Shown piece by piece: positions 54,492 through 62,909 of a stretch of 64,000 nt of DNA. The notes under the pieces were generated by a model that did not search any database, was not told the origin of the DNA, and saw only the letters and a program-made list of their open reading frames with translations. The stretch is from positions 62,001-126,000 of the forward strand of contig NZ_JAHGAW010000014.1 in NCBI RefSeq assembly GCF_018603885.1, read 5' to 3'. Position 1 is the stretch's first letter, and the number at the start of each line of letters is the position of its first letter. The DNA comes from Sphingobium nicotianae (lineage in GTDB: Bacteria; Pseudomonadota; Alphaproteobacteria; Sphingomonadales; Sphingomonadaceae). Made by a program: the position numbers and the translations under genes.

Positions 54492-54947
54492 ATGTCGTCG
54501 CGCGGCAGGTTGCTCGATCCGTTCCGCTCCACAGGCGGGGTCGCCGCGATCGAATTCGCCATCATCTCGCCGGTCCTGCTCGCGCTGATCGTGTCGGTGA
54601 TCGAACTGGGTCTGGCGACCCGGGACTCCCTACGGGCCCAGGCGGCGGCAGCGGCAGGGGCTTATTATTCCGTGCAGAACGGCTTCGATGCGACCGGGAT
54701 CGCCGCCGCCGTCGTCAATGGCACGGGCGCGCCGGGGCTGAGCGCGAGCCCGGCGCCGACACTATTCTGTGGTTGCCCATCGGCGGGCGGGATTGGGCCG
54801 GCGACCTGCGACGCGACCTGCGATGACGGGGCGCCGGCGCGGAAATATGTTCGGGTGAGCGCCTCGATCACGCGCACATCCGTGCTTGATGCCGATCTCG
54901 GCCTGCCGACCGTCATCACCCGACAGTCGATCATGCGGCTGCCCTGA
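54492..54947 (+). CDS. tadE: TadE-like pseudopilin
   Basis: A 151-residue protein. The N terminus (FRSTGGVAAIEFAIISPVLL) is the TadE prepilin-like cleavage site with Glu5 and hydrophobic helix. Short C-terminal domain with a cysteine cluster (FCGCP, CDATCDD). It would be processed by CpaA. It stops one base before the next gene starts. Confidence 0.88.
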   Translation: MSSRGRLLDPFRSTGGVAAIEFAIISPVLLALIVSVIELGLATRDSLRAQAAAAAGAYYSVQNGFDATGIAAAVVNGTGAPGLSASPAPTLFCGCPSAGGIGPATCDATCDDGAPARKYVRVSASITRTSVLDADLGLPTVITRQSIMRLP

Positions 54948-55358
54948 ATGACTTGCGGGATCAGCCGGCGCCGGATGCGCGTCTGTGTCGATACGCCTCG
55001 CAATCGGGGCACCGTGGCCCTCGAATATGCGATCCTCTTGCCCGTCTTGCTGCTGATGATCCTCGGAGCCCTGGATGTCTCCCGAATGATTTGGCTGCAA
55101 GTGACACTTGAACGCGCGGTCGAGGCCGCGGCGCGCTGCGCGGCCATCAACGAACTCACCTGTGGTTCGGCTGCTCAGACCCAGGACTTCGCCGCCTCGC
55201 AGATATTCGGGACGACGATCGACGCGGCGGCCTTCGTCTCGGCTTCCGCGAGTTGCGGCATAAGCGTGACGGGAACCGTCCCGTTCACCTTCATCATTCC
55301 CTGGGTGCAGACGCGAAAAATCACGTTGAGCGCAGTCGCTTGCTACCCGGTCCCATGA
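54948..55358 (+). CDS. TadE/TadF-like pseudopilin
   Basis: A 136-residue pseudopilin; RGTVALEYAILLPVLLLMIL is the cleavage and helix region. It carries C-terminal cysteines in SCGISVTG and ACYPVP. It starts directly after the previous stop. It is the last gene of the plus-strand Tad group. Confidence 0.88.
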   Translation: MTCGISRRRMRVCVDTPRNRGTVALEYAILLPVLLLMILGALDVSRMIWLQVTLERAVEAAARCAAINELTCGSAAQTQDFAASQIFGTTIDAAAFVSASASCGISVTGTVPFTFIIPWVQTRKITLSAVACYPVP

Positions 55359-55460
55359 GGACGCCGGGACTCGACAGCGCCGGAGGAGGCTTTCTCGCAG
55401 CTGAGGGGTAGGGAGGTCTCCCGGAACACACTTGACCGTGGACATGGATAGGAGAGTCTT

Positions 55461-56768
55461 ATGAAGATTGCCATGATCGGCACCGGTTATGTTGGCCTGG
55501 TGACCGGCGCCGGCTTCTCGGAATTCGGCCATTCCGTCGTTTGCGTCGACAAGGACGCGAACAAGATCGCCATGTTGATTGACGGCATCATGCCGATCTT
55601 CGAACCGGGCCTGAACTCGATCGTCGCGGCCAACACCAAGGCGGGGAGGCTTTCGTTCACGGCAGATCTGAACGCAGCCGTACCGGGCGCCGACGCCATA
55701 TTCATCGCGGTCGGGACACCGAGCCGCCGGGACGATGGCCATGCCGATCTTACCGATGTTCTCGACACCGCCGCGGAAATCGCCCGTGCGCTGACGGGAT
55801 ATACGGTCATCGTTACCAAATCGACGGTGCCCGTCGGGACAAGCCGCAAGATCGAGGAGATCATCCGGTCCATCCGGCCCGAGCTGGAGTTCGACGTCGT
55901 GTCCAATCCGGAATTTCTGCGAGAAGGGTCAGCCATCGGGGACTTTCGTCACCCCGACCGCGTGGTGGTGGGATGCGACAGCGAGCGGGCGCGTGAGGTG
56001 CTGCGCGAGATTTATCGGCCCCACCACCATGTCACCGAAACGCCGGTCATCTTCACGACACGAGAGACATCCGAGCTGATCAAATATGCTTCCAATGCCT
56101 TTCTCGCGACCAAGATCACGTTCATCAACGAGATGGCGGACATCTGCGAGAAAGTCGGCGGCGATGTGAAGGACGTCGCCCGAGGCATGGGCCTCGATCG
56201 ACGCATCGGGCGGGACTTCCTGAATGCGGGCCCCGGATATGGGGGGTCGTGCTTTCCGAAGGACACGCTCGCGCTGCTCAAGACCTCCCAGGACGTTGGC
56301 GCACCTTCGCACATCGTCGAAACCGTCGTGGCCATCAATGCGGCGCGCAAGATCGCTATGGCGAAACGGATCGAAGCGGACTTCGGCGGCGTGAACGGCA
56401 AGACCGTCGCCGTGCTCGGCCTGACGTTCAAGCCCGACACCGATGACATGCGCGATGCGCCCAGTCTCGTGATCGTCCCCTATCTCCAGTCCAGAGGCGC
56501 GCGCATCCAGGCTTATGATCCGCGCGGCGGCAAGGAAGCGCACGAACGCCTGAATCTGGACATCTGCAAGACGGCGGAGGAGGCGCTCAGCGATGCCGAT
56601 GGCGTGGTCATCCTGACGGAATGGAAAGAGTTTCAGGCGTTCGACCTGACGATAATGAAAAGGCTGCTGATGCGCCCTCTGGTGGTGGATCTGAGAAACA
56701 TCTACTCGCCCGAGCAAATGGCTGCCGCAGGGTTTGCATATTTCAGTATTGGGCGTCCCTCCCGATGA
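55461..56768 (+). CDS. ugd: UDP-glucose 6-dehydrogenase
   Basis: A 435-residue enzyme that oxidises UDP-glucose twice to UDP-glucuronate with NAD. N-terminal Rossmann MKIAMIGTGYVGLVTG, catalytic cysteine 264 in G-G-S-C-F-P-K-D and C-terminal UDP-binding domain. GGAG lies before ATG 55461. It supplies the donor for the decarboxylase at 61925 and so for the polymer made by this locus. A GDP-mannose dehydrogenase is the main alternative and is less likely. Confidence 0.93.
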   Translation: MKIAMIGTGYVGLVTGAGFSEFGHSVVCVDKDANKIAMLIDGIMPIFEPGLNSIVAANTKAGRLSFTADLNAAVPGADAIFIAVGTPSRRDDGHADLTDVLDTAAEIARALTGYTVIVTKSTVPVGTSRKIEEIIRSIRPELEFDVVSNPEFLREGSAIGDFRHPDRVVVGCDSERAREVLREIYRPHHHVTETPVIFTTRETSELIKYASNAFLATKITFINEMADICEKVGGDVKDVARGMGLDRRIGRDFLNAGPGYGGSCFPKDTLALLKTSQDVGAPSHIVETVVAINAARKIAMAKRIEADFGGVNGKTVAVLGLTFKPDTDDMRDAPSLVIVPYLQSRGARIQAYDPRGGKEAHERLNLDICKTAEEALSDADGVVILTEWKEFQAFDLTIMKRLLMRPLVVDLRNIYSPEQMAAAGFAYFSIGRPSR

Positions 56769-56923
56769 AATTCCGCTGCGGATGTGCGTCAAGGCTCATG
56801 CCTGCAATCGTGGCTCGGGTTGGTGGCCCTTTACCATATGCCAACCTTTCGACCGGATCGTGGCGCGGGGCGACCGGACGCGCATTTGCGTTCCGATGTG
56901 GTCCTTCATTGTTGGAGAGAAGA

Positions 56924-57271
56924 ATGCCCTGCGAAAACACATCTGAGTTCAGGAAAGGACTTATTTATAAAGGGCTATCTTGGCTCGTAAGCGCGTTGGC
57001 AGTGATGCCAGGCACTGCAGTTGCATCGTCTTCCGCCAGCGTGGCGCTGGTCGCGGGCCATGCCGGTGACCAGGAAGCGGCGAGCGGGAAATCGAACATC
57101 AAACAGGCTGGCTCCTCGACGGCGACGGTACAAGCGATCCGCTCGTTCATGGCGCAATCATATCTCGGCAGGGCGCCATATATTTGCACCCCGAGCGGAT
57201 TTGGAACCAAGGCTCAATGCTTCCTTCGGGCAAGTGTCGATCCGCGCGCGTCGAAGGATTCCCGCTTCTAA
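56924..57271 (+). CDS. Small exported protein of unknown function
   Basis: A 115-residue protein I do not recognise. A cleavable signal (LSWLVSALAVMPGTAVAS) is followed by about 75 residues ending in the motif Y-I-C-T-P-S-G-F-G-x4-C-F-L-R, which looks like a two-cysteine, possibly disulfide-bonded module. GGAGAGAAG precedes ATG 56924; the longer frame that enters the ugd end is rejected. It is in a polysaccharide locus, so an export or envelope role is plausible. Confidence 0.7.
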   Translation: MPCENTSEFRKGLIYKGLSWLVSALAVMPGTAVASSSASVALVAGHAGDQEAASGKSNIKQAGSSTATVQAIRSFMAQSYLGRAPYICTPSGFGTKAQCFLRASVDPRASKDSRF

Positions 57272-57356
57272 AGCCGGTCTCCGATTTCATTCAACCGGGA
57301 AATCGCGCCGATCGTCACAATTCTTCTCGTGCCTTCATGAGAGACCGCGCTTGTTC

Positions 57357-58343
57357 TCAGGGCATGTTTCGCGACGGATAGATGGTTTCCCTGGCAGCAA
57401 CGACGCGCCAATTCGGGCGTCCCAGGCCGTGCGGCCAGGGCCAGACGTCCTTGTCGTTGAAGTAAACGACTTCCTTGAGGTTCGGGTACTGGGAATGCCT
57501 TGAGGTGACGTCCTCGACCCACTTTGCGAGATAGTCTCGATTGCCCTCGTAGCCGAGCTCGGCGATCCAGATCGGCTTGCCGTATCGCGACGCCAGCTCA
57601 TAGCCCTCCTTCACGGATTCGACGAAGGTGCGCGGCCTTCCAAACTCAAGCCTGTCGAACTTTTCGAGGCCGAAGACCGTCAGGCCGACGACGTCCACAT
57701 ATTGGCTGCCGGGATAGTAATGGACGAGATTCTTCTGCCCCCTCGGCGACCACATGATAGTGGCCCTAGGCACCATCTCGCGGATGATGCCGACCATGCG
57801 TTTGAACGCGGCGATGTAATCGCTCGGCCGCCAGTTCGACCATGCGAAGCGAGCATATGAGCTTTCCATTTCCTGCGCCCAGCGGATCGTCACCGGGCTC
57901 TTGAAGCTGGCGACCGCATTCAGGACAGCACGCATATTCTTGTCGCGCTGGCCCGAAAGGATCAGGCGGCGCAACTCGGGGCGGCTGACATTCCAGTCCT
58001 TCGCCCAGGACCAGGGCTCGATCGTGATCAGAATTTTTCTGCCACGGGCGAACGCATAGGAATCCGCCTGGGGCAGGCTGCCAAGCTCGACGTCTTCCCA
58101 AGGGAGGAAGAGATGCTCCGTCGCAACCCCTCTCTCGTCCGCGAAATCGCCCCAGGGATCATAGACTCCGAGCTTCGGTCCGTCCGGATGGACAATGGGC
58201 CGCTTGTCTTTCAGCAGGTCCCGGCCGGCGACCGGGTTTTGGGCAAGCGCGGGCTGTGCGCGCAAGGCGGGCAGGATGCAGCCCGCAGCCAGTGTGCTGC
58301 CAAGGATCGTGCGGCGGGAAAAACCGTGGGGCGGTTTATGCAT
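57357..58343 (-). CDS. Exported GH26-like glycoside hydrolase
   Basis: A 328-residue protein with a twin-arginine signal (F-S-R-R-T-I-L-G) and a TIM-barrel core of the GH26 kind: acid/base in R-W-A-Q-E-M-E (Glu158; families usually have H-E there) and nucleophile Glu262 in I-A-E-L-G-Y-E. Such enzymes cut beta-1,4 or beta-1,3 glycans; here it may trim or release the polymer made by the GT2 protein. Tat export suggests a folded cargo. The nearest relatives and substrate are not known from sequence. Confidence 0.82.
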   Translation of the reverse strand: MHKPPHGFSRRTILGSTLAAGCILPALRAQPALAQNPVAGRDLLKDKRPIVHPDGPKLGVYDPWGDFADERGVATEHLFLPWEDVELGSLPQADSYAFARGRKILITIEPWSWAKDWNVSRPELRRLILSGQRDKNMRAVLNAVASFKSPVTIRWAQEMESSYARFAWSNWRPSDYIAAFKRMVGIIREMVPRATIMWSPRGQKNLVHYYPGSQYVDVVGLTVFGLEKFDRLEFGRPRTFVESVKEGYELASRYGKPIWIAELGYEGNRDYLAKWVEDVTSRHSQYPNLKEVVYFNDKDVWPWPHGLGRPNWRVVAARETIYPSRNMP

Positions 58344-58478
58344 GGCTATCGTCCTTCGTTCGAGCAGAAGTCCGCCAAACCAAATATCTTGGCCATTCCG
58401 GCACTTTTGTTTCGATCACCAAACCATCGATTTCGCGGTCCGACTTAATCTACACAAAATATTGGCGATCAGCCCAAG

Positions 58479-58658
58479 TTACGAAATGGTTGTGCCCGGC
58501 AAATCGATGACGAAAACGTCCCGAGGACGGCCGCTGATCGGATGGAGTTGCACCCCAGGGCGCTCCATCATCTTGGTAACATAGACCTGTGGCGCCGAGT
58601 CCGCAAGAACTTCGCCGAATAGGAGCCGCCTGTCCGCAAGATCGCCATTTACAGTCAT
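58479..58658 (-). CDS. Possible 59-residue small protein
   Basis: An open frame that reads like a protein, ending DVFVIDLPGTTIS. It lies between the GT2 and GH26-like genes on the same strand. There is no strong ribosome site (GAG...GGAC) and no family match, so this is a tentative call. Confidence 0.35.
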   Translation of the reverse strand: MTVNGDLADRRLLFGEVLADSAPQVYVTKMMERPGVQLHPISGRPRDVFVIDLPGTTIS

Positions 58659-58673
58659 GTCCGTGCCCGCTCA

Positions 58674-60638
58674 TCATCTTCCGGTCTCTTTGCGCTCATC
58701 GTTGGACTCCGGCTCGCGTTGGGCGGCCGTCTTGGGTTTGTCCTGATGGGAAAGGCCGTGCCACCTCGGATGGAAGCGGATCACTCGCGCGCGGGGCTGG
58801 CCTGCTCCGGCCGGGGTGTAGAGCGTTTCGGTCAAGGTGAACGCCGTGATGCCGACGTTCATGGCGGCGATGCCCCCCAGGCCGTTCACCTGGGCCGCGC
58901 CGATCGTGCATGTCCCGATGGTGGCGAGGGACAGCATGCTGGCAGCGCCGGACCGGTTCAGCGAGATGATGGGACAATGATTTTCACGCGCATGAAGCGC
59001 GAGCACGGCCAGAATGAGGATGCCGTTGACCGTCGCCGACAGGATGCCGAAGAAATAGAAGCCGCTCGCCTCTCCCGCATCGTTCACGAGCCAGGCGGCG
59101 TCCGCGGACAGGATCGCGACAAGCGCATAGGGAGCGATCACCCGAAACGGGACCGGTTCGGCATGTTTCACGCCCTTGGGCGTGATCCGGAAGTCGACAT
59201 GCGATCCTGTCGCGAGGTCCCACAGCGCGGTGAGGCTGCCGAGCAGGGACCATGGCCAGCGAAGCAACAGAAACGCCATGCCTTCCCAGCTCAGTATCTT
59301 GGCGTCCGGCGGCCGGAACAGGCCGGTCGACCGCCACCAGTAGGCGAGACCGAGCGTCGTCAGCGACAGTGGCGCAATGTGCATGAAATAGGCGATGTAC
59401 GTCACGTTGACGAAGGGCGTTCGGGTGACGAGGGCGATGATCGGCATCAGAAACATGAGTGCGCCCATCGACGAGAACAGGGGATACCACAGCTCCGAAA
59501 ACAGGAACTGGAAGCGCAGCCGCCACGGCAGCTTGCCAAGACATGCCGGCATGTTGCGAAGCAAGATCGTCACGAGGCTGCGGGACCACTGAAATTCCTG
59601 GATGATCAGATCGGTGAAGGTTTCCGGGCCCGCGCCATGCGCAATCGCATCGATCGCATGGACGCCTTTCCAGCCATGCGCATTCATCATCAGCGTCGTC
59701 GAGTGATCTTCCGCGAGCTCTGGCCCCAGGCCGCCAATGGATCGCAGTGCCGCCGTGCGCACGGTGTAGTGCGAACCGATGCACAGCGGTGCAAAGCCGG
59801 CATTATATCCGGTCTGCAGCGCGCCGTGCATGCTGGCCTCCAGATAGAGCCGTCCCCGTGCCGACCAGCTCTCCCTGGCATTTGAATCGCAGATGCTCGG
59901 TGCCGAGACATAGCCCACATCGGGATCGGCGAAGGGCGCCAAGGCGTGGCGCAGATAATCCGGCGAGGGAACATGGTCGGCGTCGAACTGCGACACGAAG
60001 TCGTAGCGGTCATATCCATATTGATCGTAGAAATAGGCGAGATTTCCCTCCTTGCATCGCGTGCGGCGCGGCCATTCCGGCCGATGATAGGATGGGATGC
60101 CTTTGCGGCTGGAGACCTGGACGCCATGCGCCCCGCACCAGGCGAGCGTTTCCGCATCCGGATCCTCGTCGGCCAGCCACGTGTCATGGACGAAGCCAGG
60201 TTGAACCAGCGCGCCCTCAAGCGTCTTCTTGACGATATGGAACGGTTCGGAAGGCGCCTTCGTCACGACCATTGCGACACGGGCCGCGGCGAACGGCGCC
60301 GCATGAGGGCTTGGTATTTTCGCGTTGTTGAAAAGGAAGATGAAATAGGCCGGCAGGAGCGTGACCCAGAGCAGTACGGCCGTTACCAGCCCATAGCGGA
60401 TCGGCGTGTAGATATGCGCGGGGTCAAGCCACCATATCCAGAAATAGAGGAGTGTCGCGAGCCACAGCGAGAGGCCGGTGAGATTGAGAATCTTGCGGCG
60501 GCCCGTGAAGACGGGTTCGAGTGAGCCTGCTTCCGGCGGGTCCTCCGCCCGAGGCGTCCCTGCACCCCGGGGGGGGCAGGTTTCGCGCTCGGGTTCGTGG
60601 GAGCCTGGGGGAGCCTCGGGCTCACACATGCCGCACAA
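58674..60638 (-). CDS. Cellulose-synthase-like glycosyltransferase, GT2
   Basis: A 654-residue inner-membrane processive synthase. Two membrane helices at about 52-104, then a GT2 catalytic domain with DEDPD (157-161), F-D-A-D-H (218-222), E-L-A-E-D-H (307-312) and Q-E-F-Q-W-S-R-S (347-354), the D, DxD, TED and QxxRW positions of CesA/BcsA in altered form. Several helices follow. A PilZ domain is not seen. A C8 tract (60569-60576) covers residues 21-24. BcsB and BcsC are absent, so cellulose itself is not assured. Confidence 0.9.
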   Translation of the reverse strand: MCGMCEPEAPPGSHEPERETCPPRGAGTPRAEDPPEAGSLEPVFTGRRKILNLTGLSLWLATLLYFWIWWLDPAHIYTPIRYGLVTAVLLWVTLLPAYFIFLFNNAKIPSPHAAPFAAARVAMVVTKAPSEPFHIVKKTLEGALVQPGFVHDTWLADEDPDAETLAWCGAHGVQVSSRKGIPSYHRPEWPRRTRCKEGNLAYFYDQYGYDRYDFVSQFDADHVPSPDYLRHALAPFADPDVGYVSAPSICDSNARESWSARGRLYLEASMHGALQTGYNAGFAPLCIGSHYTVRTAALRSIGGLGPELAEDHSTTLMMNAHGWKGVHAIDAIAHGAGPETFTDLIIQEFQWSRSLVTILLRNMPACLGKLPWRLRFQFLFSELWYPLFSSMGALMFLMPIIALVTRTPFVNVTYIAYFMHIAPLSLTTLGLAYWWRSTGLFRPPDAKILSWEGMAFLLLRWPWSLLGSLTALWDLATGSHVDFRITPKGVKHAEPVPFRVIAPYALVAILSADAAWLVNDAGEASGFYFFGILSATVNGILILAVLALHARENHCPIISLNRSGAASMLSLATIGTCTIGAAQVNGLGGIAAMNVGITAFTLTETLYTPAGAGQPRARVIRFHPRWHGLSHQDKPKTAAQREPESNDERKETGR

Positions 60639-61078
60639 CCTCCTTCCGCCAGCGCGCCCGGGAAACCACCATTGTCGGTCCGGTGATGGCCCGACACCGG
60701 CATTTTGGCGCCGTGAGCCCCTTTGTTGCTACAACATTGCGGTCCATCTGGTTCACATTGTCCGAGCGGCATCAGATCGGGGGCGTCGGCCGATCACGGA
60801 GATGAGACTTGCCGCCTCGTCAAGTTCATATGAAATCCGTCATGTGGAAATCGCTCGATTTGCTGCTTCCTCCTGTAGAGCGTTTCTATTCGTTCCAGAA
60901 ATCTGCCCAATCGATCGATAATGAAATGGCCTGTTTTGACCGAAACATCAGGACATGACAAAGAATGGCACTTCCGAGGCGTAAGCAAAGTGTCTCGACT
61001 ACGTATATTGCAACTCAGCGATCAAGATAATATACTAATAGATGCTATCACGCGAGTCTAACGAGCGGGGCAGACGAA
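60639..61078. other. Divergent intergenic region GT2/bcsS
   Basis: 440 bases without a gene. AT content rises sharply in the last 130 bases, where the bcsS promoter (61008-61036) is read. The remainder shows nothing recognisable. Confidence 0.5.
61008..61036 (+). promoter_or_regulatory. Sigma70-type promoter of bcsS
   Basis: TTGCAA (61008-61013) and TATACT (61031-61036) with a 17-base spacer, about 43 bases before the ATG. Both hexamers and spacing are close to consensus. Confidence 0.55.
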
Positions 61079-61852
61079 ATGCGAAGCTTTTTAACGCTTT
61101 CAGTGACGCTCTGCTCCTCCATGACCCTCATGGGTTCAGCATTGGCTCAATCTACCGGAGAGACGGTGAATCCGTCTTTGCCACCTGTCGCGGCGAAGAC
61201 CGAGGCCGGAACCGTATCGACCTATGCTTGGGCAGGTACCTGGTTCAGCGATCATTATCTTGGCGGCTATTTAGGCGCGATGAAGTCGTTGAACGCGACA
61301 GGCGACCTTTGGACGGATGGCTTCGTCTTGCGCGGCGATGTTTCGGGCGGAAGCTACCGATATGACTCGACCGGGTTCGTCAATGTCCGGGTCGGCACGC
61401 TCGATTCCGATGTGATGCTGGGCTACCGCAAAAACGTCGGCAAGGGAGCGTTCAGCGCCTATGTCGGACCGTCCTACGCATTTCACCACAATCCCGACCC
61501 GGCCGCGGCCCTGCGCGGCGACGAGTTCGGGGCGAAGTTCCTGGCTGAATATTCCGGGTCGCTTGCCCAGAACCTCGAGGGTTCCCTGCAGGGCAGCTAC
61601 AGGACGACCTTCTCCACTTACTCCTTGACCGGACGCCTCCTGTACCGCGTCTCGGATTCCGCCTGGATCGGTCCGCAGGCCACATTGTTTGGAAATGATT
61701 CCCCGTTTCGGGAGAGTACTTTTGGAGGGGTTCTGAAGATCAACACGAAATTCGGCGAGATCGGCGTCTCGGGCGGTTACCGGCACGTATACACATCCGG
61801 AAATTCGGACGGATATTTCGCGTCCGCTTATCTGGGAATCCCGTTCCCCTAG
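61079..61852 (+). CDS. bcsS: BcsS-like exported protein
   Basis: A 257-residue exported beta-rich protein. Signal peptide ends A-L-A; then the family motif WFSDHYLGGYLGAMKSLNA and aromatic-alternating strands typical of an outer-membrane or periplasmic barrel. BcsS is found in alphaproteobacterial cellulose clusters; its role is not known. It lies with a cellulose-synthase-like GT2, which supports the call. Confidence 0.85.
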   Translation: MRSFLTLSVTLCSSMTLMGSALAQSTGETVNPSLPPVAAKTEAGTVSTYAWAGTWFSDHYLGGYLGAMKSLNATGDLWTDGFVLRGDVSGGSYRYDSTGFVNVRVGTLDSDVMLGYRKNVGKGAFSAYVGPSYAFHHNPDPAAALRGDEFGAKFLAEYSGSLAQNLEGSLQGSYRTTFSTYSLTGRLLYRVSDSAWIGPQATLFGNDSPFRESTFGGVLKINTKFGEIGVSGGYRHVYTSGNSDGYFASAYLGIPFP

Positions 61853-61924
61853 GACCGGCATCAATTGATGACTGGGGACATGTGACGGACGTCGTCCTGC
61901 ACTCTGAGAGAGGGATGGGATGTA

Positions 61925-62899
61925 ATGAGATTTCGGCACGGCCTGTCCAAACGCAGGATTTTGATCACTGGCGGAGCCGGATTCATTGGGTCCCATCTTT
62001 GTGATCGCATGGTCCAGGAGGGCCATGATGTGATCTGCATGGACAATTATTTCACCGGCGCCAAAAGCAATGTCGCCCATCTCCTGAGTTATCCGAATTT
62101 CGAAATTCTGCGCTTTGACGTGCGGGAGCCCATTCTTCTCGAAGTCGACGAGATCTATAATCTCGCCTGTCCCGCATCGCCGAGGCATTACCAGACCGAA
62201 CCCGTTCGCACGGTCGAGACAAGCGTGATGGGCGCCGTCAATCTCCTGCGCCTCGCGCGCGAGACGGGGGCCGTCTTTCTGCAGGCCTCGACGAGCGAAG
62301 TGTATGGAGACGCCCAGGTTCAGCCCCAGGGCGAAACCTATTATGGTCATGTCAATCCCATTGGCCCGCGCTCCTGCTATGACGAGGGCAAGCGTTGTGC
62401 CGAAACCATCTGCTTCGATTATCGGCGCCAGTACGACGTCCAAGCGAAAGTGGTCAGGATCTTCAACACTTATGGTCCGCGGCTGGCGCCCGCCGACGGG
62501 CGGATCGTGTCGAACTTCATTCTGCAGGCGCTGCATAACAAGCCGATAACGATCTATGGTGACGGCTCGCAAACGCGCTCGCTCTGCTATGTGGATGATA
62601 TGGTCGGCGGCCTCGCCGCCATGATGGATTCGCCCGATGACGTGGCTGGCCCCGTCAATCTCGGCAATCCCGACGAGCACACGGTCCGCGAACTCGCGGA
62701 GCTGATCGTCGCGCTGACCGAGTCGAAATCCAAGATCATTTTCGGCCCCCTGCCGGAGGATGATCCCCACAAGCGTCGGCCGGATATTTCGATTGCCGTC
62801 GAGAAGCTGGATTGGCGTCCGTCGATCGAGCTCGAGATCGGATTGTCACGCACGATTGGATATTTCCGGCGCCAGCTGACGTTCGATACGCCGTCCTGA
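61925..62899 (+). CDS. uxs: UDP-glucuronate decarboxylase (UDP-xylose synthase)
   Basis: A 324-residue extended SDR: Rossmann [14 protein letters not shown], active-site Y-D-E-G-K in [17 protein letters not shown], and [14 protein letters not shown], all UXS hallmarks. It converts UDP-glucuronate (made by Ugd) to UDP-xylose. It starts a short operon with the following epimerase, ten bases downstream. Confidence 0.93.
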   Translation: MRFRHGLSKRRILITGGAGFIGSHLCDRMVQEGHDVICMDNYFTGAKSNVAHLLSYPNFEILRFDVREPILLEVDEIYNLACPASPRHYQTEPVRTVETSVMGAVNLLRLARETGAVFLQASTSEVYGDAQVQPQGETYYGHVNPIGPRSCYDEGKRCAETICFDYRRQYDVQAKVVRIFNTYGPRLAPADGRIVSNFILQALHNKPITIYGDGSQTRSLCYVDDMVGGLAAMMDSPDDVAGPVNLGNPDEHTVRELAELIVALTESKSKIIFGPLPEDDPHKRRPDISIAVEKLDWRPSIELEIGLSRTIGYFRRQLTFDTPS

Positions 62900-62909
62900 A
62901 GGAGCATCC

